Assembly (NCBI RefSeq): GCF_000633395.1
Contig: NZ_AYMU01000010.1
Coordinates: 268,695-332,694, forward strand
Direction: 5' to 3'
DNA: 64,000 bases
Source of the DNA: Pseudomonas sp. PH1b
Lineage (GTDB): Bacteria; Pseudomonadota; Gammaproteobacteria; Pseudomonadales; Pseudomonadaceae
Part shown: in pieces, positions 23,331 to 33,609 of the stretch
Position numbering within the stretch: position 1 is the first letter of the stretch
How the letters are laid out: each line of letters opens with the position of its first letter
The notes under the pieces: generated by a model
What the model was told of the DNA's origin: nothing
Seen by the model: only the letters and a program-made list of their open reading frames with translations
Database searches by the model: none
Position numbers and translations under genes: made by a program

Positions 23331-25376
23331 TTACTTGATCCGCTGGCCAGGCTTGGCGCCGCTGTCCGGGCTCAGCAGGTAGATCTCTTCACCGCCAGGG
23401 CCGGCGGCCATCACCATGCCTTCGGAGATGCCGAACTTCATTTTCCGTGGCTTGAGGTTGGCGATCATCATGGTCAGGCGACCATCGAGCTTGGACGGAT
23501 CAGGGTAGGCGCTCTTGATGCCGGAGAACACGTTGCGCTGTTCGTCGCCGATATCCAGGGTCAGGCGCAGCAGCTTGTCGGCACCTTCCACGGCTTCGGC
23601 CTTGACGATCAAGGCGACACGCAGGTCGATGGCGGCAAAGGCATCGAAGTCGATTTCCGCCGACAGCGGGTCCTTCAGCAGTTCACCGTTGCCTTTAGGG
23701 CCGCCGGTGTCGGTCTGGCTGGCGGCGAGGTCTTCTTTCGAGGCGTCAGTCATGGCTTGCACTTTTACCGGGTCGATCCGCGTCATCAGCGGCTTGAATT
23801 CATTGAGCTGATGGTTGGCCAGCAGTTGCTGGTGATCGTTCCAGGTCAGCGGCGCAACGTTGAGGAACGCCTCGGCGTCGGCGGCCAGCAGCGGCAGCAC
23901 CGGCTTGAGGAAAACCACCAGTTGGCGGAACAGGTTGATACCGGTGGCGCAGATGGCCTGGACTTCATCCTGCTTGCCTTCCTGCTTGTTCAGCGCCCAA
24001 GGCGCCTTGTCGGCGATCCAGGCGTTGGCACGGTCGGCCAGGGCCATGGTCTCGCGCATGGCGCGGGCGAAATCGCGGGCTTCATAGGCGTCGGCGATGC
24101 TCGGTGCGGCGGCCAGGAAAGCCTCGGTCAGCTCGGGAGCGGCGTTGCTGTCAACCATCAGCCCGGCGTTGCCCTTGTGGATGAAACCGGCGCAACGGCT
24201 GGCAATGTTGACCACCTTGCCCACCAGGTCGGAGTTGACCTTCTGCACGAAGTCTTCGAGGTTCAGGTCCAGGTCGTCGACACCACGGCCCAGCTTGGAG
24301 GCGTAGTAGTAGCGCAGGTACTCCGGTGCCAGGTGCTCGAGGTAAGTCCGCGCCTTGATGAAGGTGCCGCGGGACTTGGACATCTTCTGGCCGTTGACGG
24401 TCAGGTAGCCGTGAACGTTGATGCCGGTGGGCTTGCGGTAGCCGGCGCCTTCGAGCATCGCGGGCCAGAACAGGGCGTGGAAGTTGACGATGTCCTTGCC
24501 GATGAAGTGGTACAGCTCGGCGCTGGAGTCCTTGGCCCAGAACGCGTCGAAGTCCAGTTCCGGACGACGGGCGCAGAGGTTCTTGAAACTGGCCATGTAG
24601 CCGATCGGCGCGTCCAGCCACACGTAGAAGTACTTGCCCGGCTCGTCCGGGATCTCGAAGCCGAAGTACGGCGCATCGCGGGAGATGTCCCACTGCTGCA
24701 GGCCGGCGTCCAGCCACTCGGCGATCTTGTTGGCCACGGCGTCTTGCAGGGTACCGCTGCGGGTCCAGGTCTGCAGCATCTGCTGGAAGTCCGGCAGCTT
24801 GAAGAAGAAGTGCTGGGAATCCTTGAGCACCGGAGTGGCGCCGGAGATCGCCGACTTCGGATCCTTCAGATCGGTGGGGGCATAGGTGGCGCCGCATTTT
24901 TCGCAGTTGTCGCCGTACTGGTCCTCAGTGCCGCATTTCGGGCAGGTGCCCTTGATGAAGCGGTCGGCCAGGAACATTTTCTTTTCCGGGTCGAAATACT
25001 GAGTGATGGAGCGCGTGGCGATGTGCCCGGCATCCCGCAGCTTGAGATAGATCTGGCTCGACAGCTCACGGTTTTCTTCGGCGTGAGTGGAGTGGAAGTT
25101 GTCGAAGTCCACCAGGAACTCGGCAAAGTCGGCGCAATGTTCAGCCTGGACGTTGGCGATCAGCTGTTCCGGGGTGATGCCTTCCTTTTCCGCGCGCAAC
25201 ATGATGGCCGAGCCGTGTGCGTCGTCGGCGCAGACATAGATGCATTGGTTGCCGCGTAGCTTCTGGAAGCGCACCCACATGTCGGTCTGGATGTACTCAA
25301 GCATGTGGCCAAGGTGGATGGAACCATTGGCATAGGGCAGGGCGCTGGTGACGAGGATCTTGCGTGGCTCGGACAT
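23331..25376 (-). CDS. metG: Methionyl-tRNA synthetase
   Basis: The 681-residue enzyme charges tRNA(Met). It shows the class I HIGH-type motif HLGH (21-24), a zinc knuckle with Cys145, Cys148, Cys158 and Cys161, and the KMSKS motif at 331-335. A C-terminal EMAP/Trbp111-like tRNA-binding and dimerisation domain is also visible (FDAFAAIDLRVALIVKAEAV region). This is the long, dimeric form found in gammaproteobacteria. It is divergent from mrp, with about 300 bp between their starts. Confidence 0.97.
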   Translation of the reverse strand: MSEPRKILVTSALPYANGSIHLGHMLEYIQTDMWVRFQKLRGNQCIYVCADDAHGSAIMLRAEKEGITPEQLIANVQAEHCADFAEFLVDFDNFHSTHAEENRELSSQIYLKLRDAGHIATRSITQYFDPEKKMFLADRFIKGTCPKCGTEDQYGDNCEKCGATYAPTDLKDPKSAISGATPVLKDSQHFFFKLPDFQQMLQTWTRSGTLQDAVANKIAEWLDAGLQQWDISRDAPYFGFEIPDEPGKYFYVWLDAPIGYMASFKNLCARRPELDFDAFWAKDSSAELYHFIGKDIVNFHALFWPAMLEGAGYRKPTGINVHGYLTVNGQKMSKSRGTFIKARTYLEHLAPEYLRYYYASKLGRGVDDLDLNLEDFVQKVNSDLVGKVVNIASRCAGFIHKGNAGLMVDSNAAPELTEAFLAAAPSIADAYEARDFARAMRETMALADRANAWIADKAPWALNKQEGKQDEVQAICATGINLFRQLVVFLKPVLPLLAADAEAFLNVAPLTWNDHQQLLANHQLNEFKPLMTRIDPVKVQAMTDASKEDLAASQTDTGGPKGNGELLKDPLSAEIDFDAFAAIDLRVALIVKAEAVEGADKLLRLTLDIGDEQRNVFSGIKSAYPDPSKLDGRLTMMIANLKPRKMKFGISEGMVMAAGPGGEEIYLLSPDSGAKPGQRIK

Positions 25377-25672
25377 GGGGCTCGGCTACTTGATGAAACG
25401 GAGGTCGGCCACTATAAAGCGCCGGCGCGGATTTTTCACCCTTCGGGGCGTCCTTCTGGCCTGGAGGCGGGTCGAGGCTTGCTGACACCGGCCCCGGCTC
25501 CCGCCCGGCTGTGCGACCACCACGGCGCCTGAGCCGGTCATCTGCCCAGAAGAGCGGTCGGCAGGCACTGGCGCGGGCCGGCCAGCCCATCGGGAGCAAG
25601 CTCCCTCGCCACGAAGGAGTCGGCGGCGTAGGATAGCCGGCTGATTTTCCAGTCTTGTTATCGGAGTTGCCC
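25377..25672. other. Divergent region metG-mrp with one REP element
   Basis: This 296-bp region should contain both promoters. The only recognisable element is a REP-like sequence, CATCGGGAGCAAGCTCCCTC with a CGCCACGA tail, at 25589-25614. Its arms (GGGAGC/GCTCCC) are self-complementary. No ORF here looks real. Confidence 0.5.
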
Positions 25673-26767
25673 ATGAGCGCCGTCAATCGCGCAGCGGTGG
25701 AAGCCGTTCTTCGCCAATACACCGACCCTTATCTGAACCAGGACCCGGTCAGCGCCGGTTGCGTGCGGGCCATCGAGGTCCAGGGCGACCGGGTCACGGT
25801 CCAGCTGGAGCTGGGTTATGCCGCCGGCCTGTTCAAGAGCGGCTGGGCGCAGATGCTGCAACTGGCCATCGAGGGCCTGGACGGGGTCGCTTCGGCCAAG
25901 GTCGAGATTACCAGCGTGATTGCCGCGCACAAGGCCCAGGCGCAGATCCCGGGCCTGGCCAACGTGAAGAACGTGGTGGCCGTGGCGTCCGGCAAGGGCG
26001 GCGTGGGCAAGTCCACCACCGCCGCCAACCTGGCCCTGGCCCTGGCCCGCGAAGGCGCCAAGGTGGGGATTCTCGACGCCGATATCTACGGTCCGAGCCA
26101 GGGCATCATGTTCGGCATCGCCGAAGGCACCCGGCCGAAGATCAAGGACCAGAAGTGGTTCGTGCCGATCGAGTCTCATGGGGTCGAGGTCATGTCCATG
26201 GCCTTCCTTACCGACGACAACACGCCGATGGTCTGGCGTGGCCCGATGGTTTCCGGGGCCCTGCTGCAATTGGTGACCCAGACCGACTGGGGCAACCTCG
26301 ACTACCTGGTGATCGACATGCCGCCGGGCACTGGCGATATCCAACTGACCCTGGCGCAGAAAGTCCCGGTGGCCGGCGCGGTGATCGTCACCACACCGCA
26401 GGACCTGGCGCTGCTGGATGCGCGCAAGGGCGTGGAGATGTTCCGCAAGGTCAACATCCCGGTGCTGGGCGTGGTGGAAAACATGGCGGTGCACATCTGC
26501 TCCAACTGCGGCCATGCCGAGCACTTGTTCGGCGAAGGCGGCGGCGAGAAGCTGGCCAGCCAGTACGATGTCGAACTGCTGGCTTCGTTGCCGCTGTCGA
26601 TGCTGATCCGCGAGCAGGCCGATGGTGGCAAGCCGACAGTGATCGCCGAGCCTGAAAGCCAGATTGCCATGGTCTACCAGGAACTGGCCCGGCACGTTGG
26701 AGCACGCATCGTATTGCAGGAAGCCGCTGCGCCGGCGATGCCCAACATCACCATCAGCGACGACTGA
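25673..26767 (+). CDS. apbC: Iron-sulfur cluster carrier protein Mrp/ApbC (P-loop ATPase)
   Basis: The ATG at 25673 with GGAG upstream gives 364 residues. An N-terminal DUF59/MIP18 domain (1-85) precedes a ParA/MinD-like ATPase. The deviant Walker A SGKGGVGKSTTAANLA occupies about 106-121, DADIYGPSQG follows, and the cluster-bridging CxxC is Cys276/Cys279 (HICSNCGH). The protein binds and transfers [4Fe-4S] clusters. It is next to metG in many proteobacteria. Monocistronic here, ending at a REP pair. Confidence 0.95.
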   Translation: MSAVNRAAVEAVLRQYTDPYLNQDPVSAGCVRAIEVQGDRVTVQLELGYAAGLFKSGWAQMLQLAIEGLDGVASAKVEITSVIAAHKAQAQIPGLANVKNVVAVASGKGGVGKSTTAANLALALAREGAKVGILDADIYGPSQGIMFGIAEGTRPKIKDQKWFVPIESHGVEVMSMAFLTDDNTPMVWRGPMVSGALLQLVTQTDWGNLDYLVIDMPPGTGDIQLTLAQKVPVAGAVIVTTPQDLALLDARKGVEMFRKVNIPVLGVVENMAVHICSNCGHAEHLFGEGGGEKLASQYDVELLASLPLSMLIREQADGGKPTVIAEPESQIAMVYQELARHVGARIVLQEAAAPAMPNITISDD

Positions 26768-26789
26768 AACCCGAGACCGCTGCTTGTAT

Positions 26790-26853
26790 GTAGGAGCCGG
26801 CTTGCCGGCGAAGGCGTCCGCGAGATCGCTTTCGCCGGCAAGCCGGCTCTTAC
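26790..26853. repeat. REP pair (inverted) between mrp and the SDR gene
   Basis: GTAGGAGCCGGCTTGCCGGCGAAGGCG (26790-26816; arm) faces its near-perfect inverse at 26827-26853, separated by 10 bp. The pair lies between two convergent 3' ends, the usual place for Pseudomonas REP doublets. Confidence 0.88.
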
Positions 26854-26869
26854 GGCAGGTGCGCCAGGA

Positions 26870-27628
26870 TCAGACCCGCAAACCGCCGTCCATCTCCAGG
26901 ATGCGCCCGGTGTAGTAGTCGTTCTCGAAGATATAGGCCGCCGAGTGGGCGATCTCTTCCGGCCTGCCCATGCGCTTGAGCGGAATGCCGGCGGTCATCT
27001 TCTCCAGCGCCTCGGGCTTCATGCCCAGGGTCATCTCGGTCTCGATGAAGCCTGGAGCAATGCCCGCGACGCGGATGCCGTAGCGCGCCAGTTCCTTGGC
27101 CCAGGTCACGGTGGCTGCCGCCACGCCGGCCTTGGCGGCCGAGTAGTTGGTCTGGCCGACATTGCCGGCGCGCGAGATCGACGAGATGTTGATGATCACG
27201 CCGCTGTTCTGCAACTCGATCATCTTTGCTGCCACTTCCCGGGTGCAGAGGAACACCCCGGTGAGGTTGACGTCGATTACCGCCTGCCATTGGGCCAGGC
27301 TCATCTTGCTCATCTCGCCGTCCTTGACCTTGACCAGCAGGCCATCGCGCAGGATCCCGGCGTTGTTGATCAGGCCGTGGATGGCACCAAAGTCCTCGGC
27401 GACCCGGGCCACCATCTGGGTGACCTGTTCTTCATCGGCGACATTGCACAGGTAGGCACGAGCGTCGCTGCCATGGGTCTTGCAGGCGGCGACGGCCTGG
27501 TCGAGCTTTTCCTGGTTCAGATCCACCAGGGCCAGCTTCGCGCCCTTGGCGGCGAAATACTCGGCCATGGAGCGGCCCAGACCTTGGCAACCGCCAGTGA
27601 TAATGATTACTTTGTCAGTGAGTTGCAT
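26870..27628 (-). CDS. Short-chain dehydrogenase/reductase, FabG-like
   Basis: I use the ATG at 27628-27626, since GGGA sits seven bases upstream of it and only one base from the earlier ATG. The 252-residue SDR has the Rossmann motif ITGGCQGLGRSMAEY, the NNAG motif (LINNAGILRDG), and catalytic Ser plus YxxxK (ISSISRAGNVGQTNYSAAKAG). It should be a cytosolic NADP(H)- or NAD(H)-dependent 3-oxoacyl or related ketone reductase. No fatty-acid or polyhydroxyalkanoate genes are adjacent, so the substrate is open. Divergent from the HugZ-like gene. Confidence 0.88.
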   Translation of the reverse strand: MQLTDKVIIITGGCQGLGRSMAEYFAAKGAKLALVDLNQEKLDQAVAACKTHGSDARAYLCNVADEEQVTQMVARVAEDFGAIHGLINNAGILRDGLLVKVKDGEMSKMSLAQWQAVIDVNLTGVFLCTREVAAKMIELQNSGVIINISSISRAGNVGQTNYSAAKAGVAAATVTWAKELARYGIRVAGIAPGFIETEMTLGMKPEALEKMTAGIPLKRMGRPEEIAHSAAYIFENDYYTGRILEMDGGLRV

Positions 27629-27793
27629 TCGCATGTCCCGCTAGCAGGTCTTTGAAGGTTGTCCTTTGCGGGGAACCTCGACCGGCGGCAGGATCTGGCC
27701 TGGCTGCAGATGAGAATTGCCCCATTGGCGTAGCTGGAACAATGCTCCAGGCGCCCGTCCGTTTCCGACGGATTTTACAGAAGGAGTCACAAT

Positions 27794-28525
27794 GTGAGCG
27801 TTGAAGCTGCCAAGAATGCACGAGAACTACTGCTCAAGGAATACCGCGGCGCGCTGGCGACGCACTCCAAGGCCATGCCGGGTTTCCCCTTCGGTTCCGT
27901 GGTGCCCTATTGCCTGGACGCCGAAGGACGGCCGCTGATCCTGATCAGCCGTATTGCCCAGCACACCCACAACCTGCAGAAGGACCCCAAGTGTTCGCTG
28001 CTGGTGGGCGAGCGCGGTGCCGAAGATGTGCAGGCGGTGGGGCGCCTGACCTACCTGGCCGAAGCCGAAAAGCTCGAGGACAGTGCCGCGATCGAGGCTG
28101 CTGCCGAGCGCTACTACCGTTATTTCCCCGAGTCGCAGAATTACCACAAGGCCCACGACTTCGATTTCTGGGTGCTCAAGCCGGTGCGTCACCGTTACAT
28201 CGGCGGTTTTGGCGCGATTCACTGGGTCGATCAGGTGACCCTGGCCAATCCCTTCGCCGGCAAGGCCGAGCAGAGCATGATCGAGCACATGAACAGTGAC
28301 CACGCCAAGGCCATCGCCCATTACGTCGAACTCACCGGGTTGCCGAGCCAGGAGCCGGCGCAACTGGTCGGGATAGATCCGGAGGGCATGCACCTGCGCA
28401 TCGGCCAGGAGCTTTTCTGGTTGCCTTTCCCAAGCCTTTGCAATACGCCGACACAGGTTCGCGAAGCCCTGGTTTTCCTGGCCCACGCCGATCAATGGCC
28501 GAAAAAAACGCCTGCGGATGCTTGA
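27794..28525 (+). CDS. HugZ-family protein (split-barrel flavin/haem-binding fold plus DUF2470)
   Basis: The GTG at 27794 is supported by AAGGAG seven bases upstream; the overlapping ATG at 27792 is followed at once by TGA. The 243-residue protein has a pyridoxamine-5'-phosphate-oxidase-like split barrel in residues 1-150 (FPFGSVVPYCLDAEGRP, LISRIAQHTHNL). A C-terminal DUF2470 domain follows (MIEHMNSDHAKAIAHYV), the HugZ arrangement. Some relatives degrade haem or bind it, but others have unknown roles. No haem-uptake genes are adjacent. Confidence 0.82.
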   Translation: MSVEAAKNARELLLKEYRGALATHSKAMPGFPFGSVVPYCLDAEGRPLILISRIAQHTHNLQKDPKCSLLVGERGAEDVQAVGRLTYLAEAEKLEDSAAIEAAAERYYRYFPESQNYHKAHDFDFWVLKPVRHRYIGGFGAIHWVDQVTLANPFAGKAEQSMIEHMNSDHAKAIAHYVELTGLPSQEPAQLVGIDPEGMHLRIGQELFWLPFPSLCNTPTQVREALVFLAHADQWPKKTPADA

Positions 28526-28591
28526 ATTCACGAATTGGCGACGTCATTTACGGTCTACTGGAAGGCATTCTTCCGTAGAGGAAATCATTTG

Positions 28592-29068
28592 ATGCGCCCT
28601 TTTCTGTTGCTCTTTTTGTTGTTCCCGGTGCTGGAGCTGTTCGTCTTCGTCAAGGTCAGCGCGGCGATCGGGTTTTTCCCGGCCCTGCTGCTGATCATTC
28701 TCGGTTCGATGCTCGGTGTGCTGGTATTGCGTGTGGCCGGTCTGGCCACGGCACTGCGTGCCCGTGAAAGTCTCAACCGCGGCGAACTGCCGGCCCAGCA
28801 AATGCTCGAGGGGCTGATGCTGGCCTTGGGCGGCGGCCTGTTGATCCTGCCGGGCTTTATCAGTGACGTGTTCGGCCTGCTGATGCTGCTGCCGATCAGT
28901 CGCCGCCTGCTGGCCAACAAAATGCGCCAGCGCGCCGAGGAGCAGGCCCTGCGCCAGCGCGCCTTTGCCGACGACATGCGCGCCGCCCGTGGCGGCCCGG
29001 CACCCCAACAGCCGCTGGGGCGTGAACCCAACGTGATCGAGGGTGAATTCGAGCACCGCGATTCATAA
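28592..29068 (+). CDS. fxsA: FxsA family membrane protein
   Basis: The ATG at 28592 follows GAGGA and starts MRPFLLLFLLFPVLELFVFV. The 158-residue protein has three to four hydrophobic segments in residues 1-110, including ILPGFISDVFGLLMLLP, which is characteristic of FxsA. A charged cytoplasmic tail follows. FxsA of E. coli relieves phage T7 exclusion by the F plasmid when overproduced; the native role is unclear. It lies just upstream of groES-groEL as in other pseudomonads, but a terminator and a heat-shock-type promoter separate them. Confidence 0.9.
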   Translation: MRPFLLLFLLFPVLELFVFVKVSAAIGFFPALLLIILGSMLGVLVLRVAGLATALRARESLNRGELPAQQMLEGLMLALGGGLLILPGFISDVFGLLMLLPISRRLLANKMRQRAEEQALRQRAFADDMRAARGGPAPQQPLGREPNVIEGEFEHRDS

Positions 29069-29083
29069 GGCTCTGGGGTAAAC

Positions 29084-29107
29084 ACACGGCACCTTCGGGT
29101 GCCGTGT
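29084..29107 (+). terminator. Rho-independent terminator of fxsA
   Basis: ACACGGCACC (29084-29093), loop TTCG, GGTGCCGTGT (29098-29107), then TCGTTTT. Ten-base-pair stem with a stable UUCG tetraloop 15 bp past the stop codon. Confidence 0.88.
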
Positions 29108-29149
29108 TCGTTTTGACGTCAGCGATGTAAAAAATTTCATCAGGCTGCC

Positions 29150-29175
29150 CTTGTAATAACCTTATGCGCCCTTAT
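29150..29175 (+). promoter_or_regulatory. Sigma-32 (RpoH)-type promoter of groES-groEL
   Basis: CTTGTAA (29150-29156) and CCCTTAT (29169-29175) are spaced by 12 bp. The heat-shock consensus is CTTGAAA and CCCATNT with 11-16 bp between, so each box has one or two mismatches. The groES ATG is 145 bp downstream. No CIRCE inverted repeat is present, in line with RpoH control in this genus. Confidence 0.72.
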
Positions 29176-29319
29176 GTAACGGTCACCGCAAGGTTTCTGG
29201 TGCAGGCACCAGACAGACTTCCGCGGCTCGCTCGTCGAGCCGCAACCGGCCACGCCGGATTTGTTAACCCGCCGGTATCGACACCGGCCGCTGAAAACCA
29301 CAATTAGGAGAGATCGACA

Positions 29320-29613
29320 ATGAAGCTTCGTCCTCTGCATGACCGCGTCGTCATCCGTCGCAGCGAAGAAGAATCGAAAACTGCCGGCGGTATCGTTCTG
29401 CCTGGTTCGGCCGCTGAAAAACCTAACCGTGGCGAAATCGTCGCTGTAGGTACCGGCCGCGTGCTGGACAACGGTGAAGTACGTGCGCTGGCCGTGAAAG
29501 TGGGTGACAAAGTGGTGTTTGGCCCGTACTCCGGCAGCAACACTGTGAAAGTAGACGGCGAAGACCTGCTGGTAATGGCTGAGAACGAGATTCTCGCTGT
29601 TATCGAAGGCTGA
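29320..29613 (+). CDS. groES: Co-chaperonin GroES
   Basis: The 97-residue protein forms the heptameric lid of the GroEL cage. Characteristic segments are MKLRPLHDRVVIRRSEEESK, the mobile loop TAGGIVLPGSAAEKPNRGEI and VGDKVVFGPYSG. AGGAG lies upstream of the ATG. It is the first gene of the groES-groEL operon, 49 bp before groEL, with highly preferred codons. Heat-shock regulation is expected from the RpoH-type promoter. Confidence 0.98.
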   Translation: MKLRPLHDRVVIRRSEEESKTAGGIVLPGSAAEKPNRGEIVAVGTGRVLDNGEVRALAVKVGDKVVFGPYSGSNTVKVDGEDLLVMAENEILAVIEG

Positions 29614-29662
29614 TTTCCCGCTCATTTTCCCGTTACTACAAAGTATTTAAGGAATATCGATC

Positions 29663-31306
<1,644 letters not shown>

Positions 31307-31330
31307 GCCAGCCTTACCCCCGTACTGAAA

Positions 31331-31360
31331 AAGCCCCGCCGGTGAAAACCGGCGGGGCTT
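31331..31360 (+). terminator. Rho-independent terminator of groEL
   Basis: AAGCCCCGCCGGT (31331-31343) and ACCGGCGGGGCTT (31348-31360) form a 13-bp perfect stem with a GAAA loop, followed by T-rich sequence. Confidence 0.95.
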
Positions 31361-31389
31361 TTTTATGCCTGGGATATGGGGGCAGCTCC

Positions 31390-31450
31390 TTCGCGGGCAA
31401 GCCCGCTCCTACAGCGATGCAACTGGTGTAGGAGCGGGCTTGCCCGCGAA
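31390..31450. repeat. Perfect REP pair between groEL and the sulfatase gene
   Basis: A 23-bp arm (31390-31412, TTCGCGGGCAAGCCCGCTCC plus TAC) is exactly inverted at 31428-31450 with a 15-bp spacer. It is the same family as the elements at 5471, 25589 and 26790. It ends six bases from the stop codon of the minus-strand sulfatase gene. Confidence 0.92.
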
Positions 31451-31455
31451 AGGCC

Positions 31456-33405
31456 TCAGCGCTGGCTCAGCTCGGCAGCCGAGGCCTTGGGAGCCTTCCA
31501 GCCCAGCAACTGTTGCTTGAAGCCATAACTGGCGCTCTGGTAGTAGCTGATGCCGCGCTGAATCAAGGGGTCGCTGTCCTGTACCCGGGATTCCTGGCTG
31601 GCCCCCAGCGCCTGGTCGTGCCGGCGCAAGCCCTGGCGCGGGCTGAGAATCGCCAGGTCCTGGCCATCGAACAGCCCCAGGTGCTGATAGTTGCCCACCA
31701 GCACCCGCGGCGGCAGCGGGTTGTCCTGCAACAGGTTGCGGCCGAAGAAGGTCGATTCGTAGTCCAGGTTCAGCAAGCCCAGGAGGGTCGGCGCCAGGTC
31801 GATCTGGCTGGCCAGCTGGGCAGTTTCTCGTGCCGGGATCAGCTTGGGCGCATAGATGAACAGTGGAATCTGGTAGTTGCTGATGGGCAGGTCTTCCTTG
31901 CCCGCGCTGCCGGCCGTGTGGTCGGCGACAAACACGAAAATGGTGTTGTCGAACCAGGGCTTCTGGCGCGCGGCCTTGAGGAACTCGCCAATGGCGTAGT
32001 CGGTGTACTTCACCGCGCCGTCGCGACCATTACCGGACTTGATGTCGATTCGACCCTGGGGATAGGTGTAAGGGCGATGGTTGGACGTGGTCATCAACTG
32101 CAGCAGGAAAGGGCGCTGTTGGGCGTAGTCGGCGTCCGCCAGCTTCAGGGTCTGGGTATAGAGGTCCTCGTCGGCCATGCCCCAGGCATTCTTGAAGTGG
32201 ATCTCGGATTCTTCGACGCTGCTCTGGTCCACCACCCGGTAGCCGTTGCCGCTGAAGAAGGCGTTCATGTTGTCGAAGTAACCGCGCCCGCCATAGACGA
32301 ACACGCTGTCATAGCCGACGGCGCGCAGTTGCTGGCCGAGGCTGGCAAAGCCGCTTTCACGGCCAATGCGCTTGACGATCGAACGTCCCGGCGTTGGCGG
32401 GATCGCCAGGGTGATGGCTTCCAGGCCGCGGTCGGTACGGGTGCCGGTGGCATAGAAGTTGTTGAAGTACAGGCTCTGCTGGCGCAATGCATCCAGGTTG
32501 GGGGTCAGGTTGCGATCATCGCCGTTGCTGCCCATGTATTTGGCGCTGAAGCTTTCTATGGTCACCAGGACGATATTCGGTGTGCGCGCAATGCCCGGGT
32601 TGTCGATGGCGCGACGGATGTCCAGCGGGTCCTTGCCGATGAAGCGGGCGTTGGGCTCATTCAGCTCGGCACGCATCTGACGGGCCACCACCTCGGCGGG
32701 CAGGCTGCGGTAGAACTGCTGGTAGTCCAGCTCGTTATTGCGAAAGGCGGCAAAGAACTGGTACGGGCCATTGCTCGCCAGTTCATTCTGATAGGCGTTG
32801 CCGCCCTGGCTGTGCGGGCTGTCCTGGCTGAGCAATTGCAGGCTGGCGCCGGTTACCAGCAACAGTCCCAAGGCACTGACCAGGCGGCTGCTCAGCGTCG
32901 GCAGCGGGGCATCCAGGGCCGCTTTGAGCGGTTTGCGCAGCACCAGGCTGAGAAGAATGGCCGCCAGGGCCAGCAGGCTCATCAGCAGAGCGATGGGGTA
33001 GGACTCGAGAATGTTGTTGAGCACCTCGTCCGAATACACCAGGTAGTCCACGGCGATGAAGTTGAAGCGCACACCGAACTCATCCCAGAACAGCCACTCG
33101 GCCACGGCAGTGAAGAGCATGGCGAACAGGCTCAGGCTGAACAGGCCCTGCAGCAGCCAGCGAAACCCGCGCCGATGCCACAGGGCCGGGGGGCAGAGCA
33201 GCAGGCCGAGGCCCAGGGGCAGGGCCGCGTAGGCCAGAAAGCCGAGGTCATAGAGCAGGCCGACGCCAAACACCGGCAGCCAGCCGCTGCCGGCTTCGTC
33301 GAGGTGGGTGATCAGCAGGAGGCTGCGGGTCAGCAGGAAAATCGCCAGCCAGGTGCTGGTCAGCAGCAGCACGAAGCGTGCTGGCGCGGTCTTGAGAAGA
33401 TCCAT
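31456..33405 (-). CDS. LTA-synthase-family membrane sulfatase/phosphotransferase
   Basis: The ATG at 33405-33403 begins MDLLKTAPARFVLLLTSTWL, giving 649 residues; upstream codons are not membrane-like. Five N-terminal transmembrane helices (about 10-200) are followed by a periplasmic alkaline-phosphatase-fold domain. That domain has NIVLVTIESFSAKYMG, the nucleophile region ATGTRTDRGLEAI, and FVFVADHTAGSA. Such enzymes move phosphoglycerol or phosphoethanolamine groups, or hydrolyse sulfate or phosphate esters, in the envelope. The exact substrate is unknown. It is divergent from colR, whose system controls membrane functions. Confidence 0.88.
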   Translation of the reverse strand: MDLLKTAPARFVLLLTSTWLAIFLLTRSLLLITHLDEAGSGWLPVFGVGLLYDLGFLAYAALPLGLGLLLCPPALWHRRGFRWLLQGLFSLSLFAMLFTAVAEWLFWDEFGVRFNFIAVDYLVYSDEVLNNILESYPIALLMSLLALAAILLSLVLRKPLKAALDAPLPTLSSRLVSALGLLLVTGASLQLLSQDSPHSQGGNAYQNELASNGPYQFFAAFRNNELDYQQFYRSLPAEVVARQMRAELNEPNARFIGKDPLDIRRAIDNPGIARTPNIVLVTIESFSAKYMGSNGDDRNLTPNLDALRQQSLYFNNFYATGTRTDRGLEAITLAIPPTPGRSIVKRIGRESGFASLGQQLRAVGYDSVFVYGGRGYFDNMNAFFSGNGYRVVDQSSVEESEIHFKNAWGMADEDLYTQTLKLADADYAQQRPFLLQLMTTSNHRPYTYPQGRIDIKSGNGRDGAVKYTDYAIGEFLKAARQKPWFDNTIFVFVADHTAGSAGKEDLPISNYQIPLFIYAPKLIPARETAQLASQIDLAPTLLGLLNLDYESTFFGRNLLQDNPLPPRVLVGNYQHLGLFDGQDLAILSPRQGLRRHDQALGASQESRVQDSDPLIQRGISYYQSASYGFKQQLLGWKAPKASAAELSQR

Positions 33406-33609
33406 CGGGGGGTGTTCCTTGTGGGCAAACGGCCGGCAGTCTGAGCTTGTCCCTGTAGTCAGGTTGTGAACCTCTGGTGAAAAACTTGTTAAGCCCGGGA
33501 AGGTGCGACAAGTACTCCCGGACCCCCCCGACAAGGCTGGCGGCGAGCCGGACTTGGCCTTAAGCTGCGCGAGCCAAGACGGCCGTAACTGTGTACGGAG
33601 AGAGTGCCG

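Noticed and set aside
31513..33444. A 643-codon open frame opposite the sulfatase gene
   Set aside because: Antisense to a gene with membrane helices and sulfatase motifs; an artefact of GC-rich codon bias.
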